A stretch of 33,268 bases of DNA. Origin: CAYGZA01 sp964354135 (lineage in GTDB: Bacteria > Planctomycetota > Planctomycetia > Pirellulales > Thermoguttaceae). Location: the NCBI GenBank assembly GCA_964354135.1, contig CAYGZA010000027.1, positions 1-33,268 of the forward strand, read 5' to 3'. Both the position numbers and the translations under genes were made by a program. Under the pieces are notes generated by a model, which was not told the DNA's origin, did not search any database, and saw only the letters and a list, made by a program, of their open reading frames with translations. Positions 14,374 to 21,484 of this stretch are shown here, in pieces (the first letter of the stretch is position 1; each line of letters opens with the position of its first letter).

Positions 14374-17142
14374 TTAGCTGCTGCTGGTGCTGGTGCTGGT
14401 CCACGGTTCCAGGGGGTTGAAGGCCTCCAGGGCGGTCAATTGGGTTTGGAGCTTGCTCACGGCCAGCTCCATGCGGTAGAACTCCATGTAAAGGCGCTCT
14501 TGCTCGACCTCGAGGCGCTTGTCGAGGAAGTCGATCCGCGCCTGGCTCTCTTCGATCTTGAGGCTCAGGGTCTTGAGCCGCTGGTCCAGGAGCGAGACGT
14601 CGCGGCCGGAAAGCCGGTCGATGAGCTGGGCGAGCTTCGCCGAGAACCCCGTGGTCTTCTTCGTGAAGAAATCCTGGACCGCTTGCGGGTCGGCGGCGAA
14701 CCTGGCCTTCAGCTTGGCCTCGTCCAGCTCCAGCGTTCCGTTGTCCTTCAGGTTGATGCCGAGTTCCGCCAGCGTCTGCACCTTTCCGGCGCCGACGAAG
14801 CGACTGCTCAAGAGGTAGGAGAGCTCGGTGTCCAGCCGCAGCGCGGCGGCGTCTCCCGTGAGGACCGAGCCTTTGTTGGTCTGGACGTCGTAGACCGTGT
14901 CGTCCTGGAGCTTCTTGCGGAACTTGTTGTAGTTGTCGACCAGCGTCTTGACGTTGGCCACCACGTCGGAGTCGGTCGTGTCCACTCGAACCGTCACCGG
15001 AGTGTCGCTCGGCTGCTTGATCTGGAGCGTGGCGCCCGGCAGGGCGTTGGTGAACTCATTGGTGGATGAAGCCAGCAGCACCTGGGACGCGCCGGTGCCC
15101 GGCGCCCCCACCAGCAGCAAGGCGTCGCGGCCCCGGCTGGTCTCCGTGAGCGGCAGGTCCAGACCGGAGGCATCGACGACCAGTTGTCCCGCTCGGCCGG
15201 CGTGCGGGCTCATCAGCGACAGGTGATACGGCCTGCTGGAGCCGTCGACGAGGATCTGGGCGCTCACGCCCGCTCCGGTCGCCGCGATCTTGCTCCGCAA
15301 GTCGGCCAGCGAATCGTCGGCGCCAAGCTGGATTGTCTCCGTGGTGGTGCCGTCGAGGAGCTGGACCGGGCTGCCGTCGACGGTGGTATCCACGGCGGCC
15401 GCGTCGAGGTGGAGGTCTGCCGCGGCGGTGGAGCCGGACGATTCGACGTGCAGCCGCCCGCTCCCCTGGCTGGAATCGACCAGGGCAATCCCGTCGCCCG
15501 TGGCGTTCAGCTCTGCGCGGACGTTGAGGTACAGGCGGTTGATGGCGCGGATCACGTCGCCGACGGTCTGGATTTCGCTGTCGGCGAGGTTGACCCACCC
15601 CGACTGGCCGCGGCTGTTGACGATCTTCAGGTTGGCCCGGGCCACGCCGGCCCCGCCGTTCAGGGCGTCGAGCTTGGTGTTGTGCGAGATGACCTTCAGG
15701 TGCAGGTCGCCGCTGTTGACCGAAGCGCGGTCGGCGTTGACGGCGATCTTCAGCTTCGTGGCGGTCTGGGTCGCGTCGCCGTCGGCCACGATCAGGCTTC
15801 CGGACGGCGCACCCGTCGTGTCGGCCAGGAGGATCCCGTTGCGGGCGTCGTTGACCCGGGCGGTGATGCCGATTCCCGAGGCATTGATCGCCGCGATGAC
15901 GTCGTCGAGGGTTTCGGCAGCCGCAAGATTGACGGTCGCCGAGGCACCGCTGCGGTCGGTCATTTGGAGTGCGCCCAAGGGGCCCAGACCCTTGCCGCCG
16001 CCGAGACTCGAGAGGAGCACCGTCTGGAGCCCGCCGAGGAGCCGCCGCCCGGTGATTACACCGCCTGCGGCCGCGCCGCTGAGGCCGAGGTCCGCCAGGG
16101 CCGTGGAGTCGTAGAGCGATTCCAGGCTGAAGGCCCCACTGCCGGCGGTGAGGTCGGTAACGATGAGCCGGTCGCCGTCCGGGGCGATCTCGGCCTTGAG
16201 CTTGCCCGGTTGGGCGGCGTTGATGACGCTGAGGATCTGCCCCAGCGTCCTTTCGCGCTGGGCCGTGCCCCCGCCGGACGGCACCGGCGAGAGGTCGATC
16301 TGGCCGGTCGTCCCGTCGCTCAGAGTGTATGCGATGTCGGGCAGGACCGTGCTCGTGACGATTCCGTTGCCGTCATTGAGCTCGCCGAGCGCGGTGCCCT
16401 CGGTCAGGCGGAGGAGGTCTTGCCCGTCGGCCAGGGGAGCGGCCACGTCGATCCCCGCCAGCCCGAGGGAAGCGGCGGTGGTGCCGCGGCCCACCTCCTG
16501 GACCATGAGGTTGGACTGCGTCTGCCCGGTGCGGTCGGACAAGCGGATGCGGTCCCCGACGACTTCGGCGGAGACGTTGATCGCCGAGCTGGCGTTGATG
16601 GCTTCCAGCACATCGTCGAGCGTCTGGGCGGCCGAGAGGTCGATCTCGGCACTGGCCCCGCTGCGGTCGGTGATGCGGATTTTGCCGCGAACGAAGCCCG
16701 TCCCGCCGCCGAACAAGTCCAGGCTTGCGCTTCGCCGGACGTTGTCGCCGAAGCGAAACGTGAGCGTGCCGCCGCCGAGGGGATCGCGGTCGCTGGCCAC
16801 GCCCGAGCTGAAGAACTGCTGGTATTCGGCGGTGCGGAGCGGGGTGAACTGGTAGATGCCGGCGCCGGGCTTGCCGGTGAGCGTCGCCCCGAGGACGGCG
16901 TCGTTGCCGCTGGTGATCTTGAGTTTCTGAAAAACGTCGGCCTTGCCGAGGTTGTCGGCAAGGTACCGCACGGCCATGAGCAGGGCGGACAGCTCGGTGA
17001 CGGCCACCTGCTCCTTCTTGAGCGTGTTGGTCCGCTCGGTGAGCATGTCGCGGGGCCGGGCCGCGATCTTCATCAGGGCCTCGATGGTCTTCCCGATCTG
17101 CATCCCCGTGATCAGACCGACGTCGCTCTGGATGCGTCCCAT
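14374..17142 (-). CDS. fliD: Flagellar filament cap protein FliD, long form with internal repeats
   Basis: FliD caps the filament tip and folds incoming flagellin. This version is 922 aa, about twice the size of the enterobacterial protein. The N-terminus (VGLITGMQIGKTIEALM) and the C-terminal helical region (residues about 700-900, with STNEFTNALPG, VKTLVDNYNKFRKKL and SLLDQRLKTL) define the family. Between them are at least three flagellin hook IN-type modules beginning near residues 150 (ITDRSGASAEIDLS), 389 (MTDRSGASATVNLA) and 500 (IVNSRGQSGWVNLA). I chose the ATG at 17142 (MGRIQSDVG); a TTG at 17160 is possible. No clear Shine-Dalgarno is present. A TTGACA lies at 17203-17208 on the minus strand, but its -10 is poor. 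The promoter region is occupied by a MITE-like element. Confidence 0.93.
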   Translation of the reverse strand: MGRIQSDVGLITGMQIGKTIEALMKIAARPRDMLTERTNTLKKEQVAVTELSALLMAVRYLADNLGKADVFQKLKITSGNDAVLGATLTGKPGAGIYQFTPLRTAEYQQFFSSGVASDRDPLGGGTLTFRFGDNVRRSASLDLFGGGTGFVRGKIRITDRSGASAEIDLSAAQTLDDVLEAINASSAINVSAEVVGDRIRLSDRTGQTQSNLMVQEVGRGTTAASLGLAGIDVAAPLADGQDLLRLTEGTALGELNDGNGIVTSTVLPDIAYTLSDGTTGQIDLSPVPSGGGTAQRERTLGQILSVINAAQPGKLKAEIAPDGDRLIVTDLTAGSGAFSLESLYDSTALADLGLSGAAAGGVITGRRLLGGLQTVLLSSLGGGKGLGPLGALQMTDRSGASATVNLAAAETLDDVIAAINASGIGITARVNDARNGILLADTTGAPSGSLIVADGDATQTATKLKIAVNADRASVNSGDLHLKVISHNTKLDALNGGAGVARANLKIVNSRGQSGWVNLADSEIQTVGDVIRAINRLYLNVRAELNATGDGIALVDSSQGSGRLHVESSGSTAAADLHLDAAAVDTTVDGSPVQLLDGTTTETIQLGADDSLADLRSKIAATGAGVSAQILVDGSSRPYHLSLMSPHAGRAGQLVVDASGLDLPLTETSRGRDALLLVGAPGTGASQVLLASSTNEFTNALPGATLQIKQPSDTPVTVRVDTTDSDVVANVKTLVDNYNKFRKKLQDDTVYDVQTNKGSVLTGDAAALRLDTELSYLLSSRFVGAGKVQTLAELGINLKDNGTLELDEAKLKARFAADPQAVQDFFTKKTTGFSAKLAQLIDRLSGRDVSLLDQRLKTLSLKIEESQARIDFLDKRLEVEQERLYMEFYRMELAVSKLQTQLTALEAFNPLEPWTSTSTSSS

Positions 17143-17242
17143 GGCAGTCTCGGCGCGCAACGAGATTGTTTCCCTTGCGGTTACCCTTTACTCCAAGTCG
17201 GCTGTCAAGCTGGGCAAAAGTTAGCAATTCTGCCGCCGAGAG

Positions 17243-17300
17243 GGTTCAGGGTTCAGGGTTCAGAACAGGCTGCCGACTCTCCACTTCCTGAACCCTGAAC
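17243..17300. repeat. Heptamer repeats GGTTCAG x3 and inverted CCTGAAC x2
   Basis: Three perfect tandem GGTTCAG units occupy 17243-17263. After 23 bp of other sequence, two CCTGAAC units (17287-17300) run the opposite way, directly against the left end of the MITE-like element. Two further CCTGAAC units adjoin its right end (17561-17574). The direct copies at both ends suggest that the element entered, or was copied with, a heptamer array. Confidence 0.7.
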
Positions 17301-17560
17301 GGCCAAGTGTCAGCACTCGCGGGCCCCCCGAGTGCCACCACTCGCGGGCCCTTTGATCGCGTCTCCTGGGAGTTCTGGCTATGACCATTACGGGCGAGTA
17401 CGGATTCCTCTTCTCTGTTTGGCCCTGCACTTCAGGCACGTACAGAGAAGAGGAACCCGTACTTCCCTTCATGGGATTGTCGTGTTCTGGGGGCCTGCGA
17501 ATGCTGTCACTTGGTCATCTCGATCATCGAAAGGGGGCCCGCGAGTGCTGACACTTGGCC
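17301..17560. mobile_element. MITE-like element 1, 28-bp terminal inverted repeats starting GGCCAAGTGTCAG
   Basis: The 260-bp element has perfect 28-bp terminal inverted repeats (17301-17328 and 17533-17560). Subterminal partial copies of the same motif lie at about 17330-17352 and 17489-17514. The centre is a 21-bp hairpin (17398-17418 with 17442-17462, one mismatch). It contains no transposase gene and is flanked by direct CCTGAACCCTGAAC copies. The same terminal 13 bp begin a second element at 31727, which supports a shared mobilising enzyme. Mobility is inferred. Confidence 0.6.
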
Positions 17561-17585
17561 CCTGAACCCTGAACCCTCTGGCCCC

Positions 17586-17629
17586 GCAAAACAAAACCGG
17601 CCCGCCCCAAACGCCGAGGCGGACCGGTT
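17586..17629 (-). terminator. Intrinsic terminator of fliC
   Basis: Downstream of the fliC stop on the minus strand, AACCGGTCCGCC (17629-17618) pairs with GGCGGGCCGGTT (17606-17595) over 12 bp with one G-U pair. It is followed by TTGTTTTG. This is the clearest rho-independent terminator in the window and separates fliC from fliD transcription. Confidence 0.8.
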
Positions 17630-17657
17630 CTGCTTTTCGTCTCGCGTATCGCCGCAA

Positions 17658-20372
17658 TTACCTCAGCAGGGCGAGGACGTTTTGCGGGTCACGGTTGGCG
17701 ATGGCCAACACCGCCAAGCCGGATTGCGACAGGATCTGGGCCCGCGTCAACTTGGCGGTCTCGGCCGCGAAGTCGGCGTCGCGGATCGAGCTTTCCGCGG
17801 CGGTGAGGGCCTCCAAGGTGTCGTTGAGGGCCTTGGCGTTGGTGTCGAGCGTCGTTTTCTGGAAGGCGCCCAACCGGCCGCGGAGCGTGGTCACCGCGGT
17901 GGTCGCCTCGTCCACGATCTTGGCCGCCAGCCCGACGTTGTTGGCCAGCGACGCAGCCTGGCCGGAGGCAAGCTGGTAGAGCATTCCATCGGCGCCGCCC
18001 AGTCGGGCGGTATTGACGCTCTGGATGCCCATGCGGGACTGCTGGTTGGCGACGACTTCGGGACCTATCTGGAAGAGGGCCCCGCCGCCGGTGATGGCGA
18101 AGTTGAAGTCGGCCGTCGAGCCCGCGGTCACCTGGAGGCTCAGGTCCAGGGTCGAGGTGATGATCGAGAGCACGTTGCCGTCGGCCACGGCGGCAATGCC
18201 GTTGATCGTCGCCACGGCGTCGGTCCCGGTCGCCCGGTAGTCGCTCAGCGCATTCTTGAAGGTGCCGGCGGTGCCTTCACTGGTGACCGTGGCTGCGGCG
18301 AATTGCTTCGAGCCGTACTCGATGGACGTCATCGTTAAGAGTCCGTTGCTCTGCGTCGCCGACACGCTGGTCGAGTCGGAAACCAGGCTGATCGCCGTGG
18401 CCATCTGGTTGACCGAAGTGCCCGTGTTGAAGTTGAACACCTCGGCCCCGAACTTGCCGGCGATTTCGAGGTTCATGTCGGCCAGCAGGGTATTTCCGCC
18501 GGTGGCGCTCGTGTTGGCTATGGCGGTGGCGTCCACCTGCCCGCCGTAGACCCGGCCGGGTCCGCGAGTGTGCGCGGCCGCGCTAAACTGCGCCAGGGCA
18601 TCGACCGCGGTCTTCAGGCTCGCCAGGGTCTCCGATCCGTCGGCGTCGATCTGGATCGTCAACTCCTTGGCCGTCGCATCGTAGAGGGCTCTGGGCGTAC
18701 CCAGGCCGTCCACCGTCTCCAGTTTGATCTGGATGTGGTTGTAGTCGGCGCCCGGGTTTAGGGCCGCGATCTCCAGCGTGTCGGTAGCCGTCGTGTAGGT
18801 CGATTGCCCTGCCGCAGCTACGGCGTCGGCGTCCTCGCCGGGCTCGGTGTTCACGGCGGTCCAATCGTCCAGTGCATTGATCGCGGTGACCACGTTGGCT
18901 ACCGTCGAGGTGCCGCCAAGGTAGTGTACGACGAGGGTCTTGGCTCCGCTATCGTACACGGCGTACTCGTTGCCCTGTGTCACCGCCACGTCGTCCAGGA
19001 AGCTGATCGCGACGCCGTTGGCGGCGGTGCCCAGGGTCTTGGACTTGATGTCCACGATGGCCGGAGTACCGGCACCGCCGGTCACCAAAGAGGCCGTCAC
19101 GGCAGGTGCAAAACTGAGCGTGGCGTTGGCGCGGGTGGCGGCCGAGAACCCGGAGCGGATGTAGCCCGAAATGCCGCTATTGGTGACGGCCTTGGTCTCC
19201 GCGGGCAGGATACTGGCGTCGTTCCCACGGATGGAGGTCGTCCCCGTGGCGGTGACGTTGAAGATGCCAGAGAGCGCCGTGTCGAGGTCCGTCGCGACCG
19301 TCGCAAGCGCCCGCGCTGCACTGTTGTCGATCGTTACGACCAACCGCTTGGAGGCCGAGAACCAGGTCGCTTGGAAACCACCACCGGCGAGACCTGAGGC
19401 CTGGACGCTCACGGAAACGCCGTTGTAGTCGGCCCCGACCGTCGCCGCCTCGAAGTTCAACGAGGGCGACGCGGTCGAATACGTTCCGTCCACGGCAGTG
19501 AGGACCGTGGCTGCGAGACCGGTTTGCAGGACCGCCTCGAAATCGGTGAGCCCGTCCAGGGCCGTCACCAAGGTACCAGCCGTAGTACCGGCCGTGAGGT
19601 CGTAGTGGACCGTAATGGTCTTGGCGTCCTGGTCGTAGGTGGCGGTCGCGAAGTCGCCCGCCAAGTCGTTGACGAAAATGAGACTGACGCCCTCGTATTG
19701 CGGTCCCACGGTCGTGGCGACAAGATCGATCTCCACGGCGGCGGCGTTGAAGCCCAACCTGGCACGCGGCGAGAACTCGAGCTGGGCCACGGCGAGGGCG
19801 TCGCCCGAGGCGCTGGTGATCGTGGCCTGGGTGGCGGCCGTGGTCATGTCCACGTTCACGTCCACCTGGCCCACGGCGCCCAGGTTCGCCTGGTTCACCT
19901 TGAAGTCCTCGATCGTCGAGATCGTGGAGGCCGTGGTGATGAAGTCGAGGCTGCCGTCAATCAAACCGCGGCCTTGGAACTTCGTGGTCTGGGAAATGCG
20001 GTTGATGGCCGAGAGCGAGGAGTCGATCTGCAACTGGTTGGCCGAGATCTGCTCGTCGCTTAGGGCGCCTTTGTTGGCCGCCTCTTCGACCAGCCCGCGG
20101 ATGTCGTTCAAAAGCGAGCTGACCTGGCCCAGGGCGCTGTCGGCCGTGGCGATCATCTGGTTGGCCCGCTCGGTGTTCGAGATCGCCTTCTGGGTGCTGA
20201 CGATGTCGCTGCGAAGGATTTCGCTGGCGATCAAGCCGGCCGGATCGTCCTTGCCCGAATTGATCCGCAAACCGGTGCTCAATCGGGTCAGTGCTTCCTG
20301 CAACTGGACGTTGGTGCGCGCCAGAGTCTTCTGGGCGGTGAGCGAACTGACGTTGGTGTTAATACGGGTCAT
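17658..20372 (-). CDS. fliC: Flagellin, long form with repeated beta modules
   Basis: This is the filament subunit, exported through the flagellar type III apparatus. It is 904 aa, far longer than the 270-500 of most flagellins. The N-terminal D0/D1 region (residues 1 to about 150: MTRINTNVSSLTAQ, LSTGLRINSGKDDPAGL, ATADSALGQVSSLLNDIRGL) and the C-terminal part (about 770-904, ending NRDPQNVLALLR) are canonical. The central 600 residues are variable and contain at least four related modules near residues 222, 312, 444 and 540. These share GADYNGVSVS-, YDxxAKTLxV- and VVTAI-like segments. The leader is about 240 nt from a sigma-28-type promoter, and a strong terminator follows. The Shine-Dalgarno AGGAGAGG contains GGA, a possible CsrA target. 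csrA is the upstream neighbour. Confidence 0.95.
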   Translation of the reverse strand: MTRINTNVSSLTAQKTLARTNVQLQEALTRLSTGLRINSGKDDPAGLIASEILRSDIVSTQKAISNTERANQMIATADSALGQVSSLLNDIRGLVEEAANKGALSDEQISANQLQIDSSLSAINRISQTTKFQGRGLIDGSLDFITTASTISTIEDFKVNQANLGAVGQVDVNVDMTTAATQATITSASGDALAVAQLEFSPRARLGFNAAAVEIDLVATTVGPQYEGVSLIFVNDLAGDFATATYDQDAKTITVHYDLTAGTTAGTLVTALDGLTDFEAVLQTGLAATVLTAVDGTYSTASPSLNFEAATVGADYNGVSVSVQASGLAGGGFQATWFSASKRLVVTIDNSAARALATVATDLDTALSGIFNVTATGTTSIRGNDASILPAETKAVTNSGISGYIRSGFSAATRANATLSFAPAVTASLVTGGAGTPAIVDIKSKTLGTAANGVAISFLDDVAVTQGNEYAVYDSGAKTLVVHYLGGTSTVANVVTAINALDDWTAVNTEPGEDADAVAAAGQSTYTTATDTLEIAALNPGADYNHIQIKLETVDGLGTPRALYDATAKELTIQIDADGSETLASLKTAVDALAQFSAAAHTRGPGRVYGGQVDATAIANTSATGGNTLLADMNLEIAGKFGAEVFNFNTGTSVNQMATAISLVSDSTSVSATQSNGLLTMTSIEYGSKQFAAATVTSEGTAGTFKNALSDYRATGTDAVATINGIAAVADGNVLSIITSTLDLSLQVTAGSTADFNFAITGGGALFQIGPEVVANQQSRMGIQSVNTARLGGADGMLYQLASGQAASLANNVGLAAKIVDEATTAVTTLRGRLGAFQKTTLDTNAKALNDTLEALTAAESSIRDADFAAETAKLTRAQILSQSGLAVLAIANRDPQNVLALLR

Positions 20373-20815
20373 GCGAGAAACCTCTCCTAGTGTGGGTAAA
20401 TTTCAAGCCTGACCGGAGTGCGGGGAGTCGGTGGTTCCGGACCAGCTTGACGGTTGGCCGCCCTCGGCTGGCGAGCTTCAAAGGGCGGTGTACGGTACGG
20501 TGTTTTGGTTGGTTGTTATGGAATGTGTGGTAGGGAACCGTCCCAAGGCACCAGCGCTTGGGGCGGCCGCGCGGAAAACCGGCGGTTCGGTCGCGTTACG
20601 GTGGGACCTATCGGCCGTTATCGGTTTGGCAAGATGCGTACTTTAGGCAATTTCTCGCCGAGTGTGCATTTGGTTCAGTAGATGCCTGATCGTCTATGTC
20701 GGCTTCCCTGGCAATCGAGCCGAAGGAAAACGACTACGGCCGCAACAGCGGTATATTCTGCCCTGAATGGTTGGAATGACCGATACACGCCTTAGATACC
20801 CACCTTCCGGCGGCC
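20373..20815. other. csrA-fliC intergenic region and fliC leader
   Basis: No gene is supported in these 443 bp. The sigma-28-like promoter (20618-20645) leaves a fliC leader of about 240 nt. In the leader a CCAAG...CTTGG hairpin lies near 20545-20565, and GGA trinucleotides occur in the Shine-Dalgarno and at two further sites, which could bind CsrA. No terminator was seen after csrA. Confidence 0.45.
20618..20645 (-). promoter_or_regulatory. Sigma-28 (FliA)-type promoter for fliC
   Basis: On the minus strand the sequence reads TAAAGTAC (20645-20638), a 12-bp spacer, then ACCGATAA (20625-20618). The consensus is TAAAGTTT-N11-GCCGATAA. The -10 differs at one base, the -35 core TAAA is intact, and the spacer is one base longer. 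Its position upstream of flagellin fits late-class flagellar control. Confidence 0.6.
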
Positions 20816-21067
20816 TCAGCCGCTCTTGGACGGCGCCGATTCACCGGGTTTTGGGGCCGCAACATCCGGCGTGCCTTTTGGAGCCATCTGACTGGCTCGG
20901 AGGTTCTCGCGCTGGATGGCCTCAAAGACCTCCCGTCGGTGGACGGGGATCTCCGACGGGGCCTCGATCCCCAGTCGGACCTTGTCTCCACGGATATCGA
21001 CGATCGTCACGACGATGTTCTCGCCGATGACAATGCTCTCATCGAGTTGTCTGGATAAGACCAGCAT
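20816..21067 (-). CDS. csrA: Carbon storage / flagellin translation regulator CsrA
   Basis: CsrA is a small dimeric RNA-binding protein that blocks translation by binding GGA-containing leaders. This 83-aa protein has the full conserved core: MLVLSRQLDESIVIGENI, VRLGIEAPSEIPVHRREVF and the RNA-contacting Arg in VHRREV. A C-terminal extension of about 25 residues is Pro/Ser-rich and not conserved. AGGAG lies 6 nt before the ATG. It sits between flgL and fliC, a classical place. No fliW, the usual CsrA antagonist in Firmicutes and Epsilonproteobacteria, is present in the window. Confidence 0.95.
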   Translation of the reverse strand: MLVLSRQLDESIVIGENIVVTIVDIRGDKVRLGIEAPSEIPVHRREVFEAIQRENLRASQMAPKGTPDVAAPKPGESAPSKSG

Positions 21068-21369
21068 CGATGGCTCCTTCGCTGGGGTAGTTCGCCAGTC
21101 GGGGGGTAGGCGGCGAACCGATGCACGCCCTGAACTCTCGATTCCTGCCGGCGCGTCTTTGTCGGGCGGAATGATCGGCAGCCGTTACCGGCAACCCGGG
21201 AAAAATCCCCGAAATGCCGGCAAGTCGTTTCCGGAGAACCGAACCAGTCCGAAACGTTTGGCGGGGCTCCCCATTTTGCTAATCTGCACACGATGGCAAA
21301 ACGGGATAGCACACATAGGGTCTATCGGTCGAGTAAATTTCGGAAGGTCAGGAAAAATAGATAAGTAGG
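21068..21369. other. csrA upstream region
   Basis: No gene is supported in these 302 bp between csrA and the REP-like element. A CTATCGGT at 21322-21329 (minus: ACCGATAG) resembles a sigma-28 -10 box and lies 255 nt from csrA, much like the spacing at fliC. No matching -35 is present, so it is only a weak candidate. Confidence 0.3.
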
Positions 21370-21481
21370 GTTTCGCGATCACGGGAGGGCGAGGCTTCTG
21401 CCGGGCGGGGCGCAAAACGCGAGCTTGGCGATCAAAGGCGCGGCTCGGCCGCAGTCTTGCCCTCCCGGAATCACGCAACGT
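21370..21481. repeat. REP-like palindromic element, complete copy after flgL
   Basis: Imperfect inverted arms, GGGAGGGCGAGGCTTCTGCC (from 21383) and the reverse complement of 21443-21466, agree at 19 of 24 positions. The similarity continues outward to CGC(G/A)AT-like tails. The element ends 3 bp from the flgL stop codon. Related copies lie at 1-32 and 10917-10954. It could act as a transcript end. Confidence 0.65.
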
Positions 21482-21484
21482 CGT

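Larger units (their letters stand above)
17143..17657. other. fliC-fliD intergenic region filled with repeats
   Basis: These 515 bp hold no gene. From the fliC side they contain the fliC terminator (17586-17629), two heptamer copies CCTGAAC (17561-17574), the MITE-like element (17301-17560), two more CCTGAAC copies (17287-17300), and three inverted GGTTCAG copies (17243-17263). About 80 bp then remain before fliD. A 19-bp inverted repeat (17239-17257 with 17561-17579) encloses the element. Confidence 0.6.

Noticed and set aside
21322..21329. CTATCGGT as a sigma-28 -10 box for csrA
   Set aside because: No TAAA-type -35 lies at the right distance; kept only as a remark.
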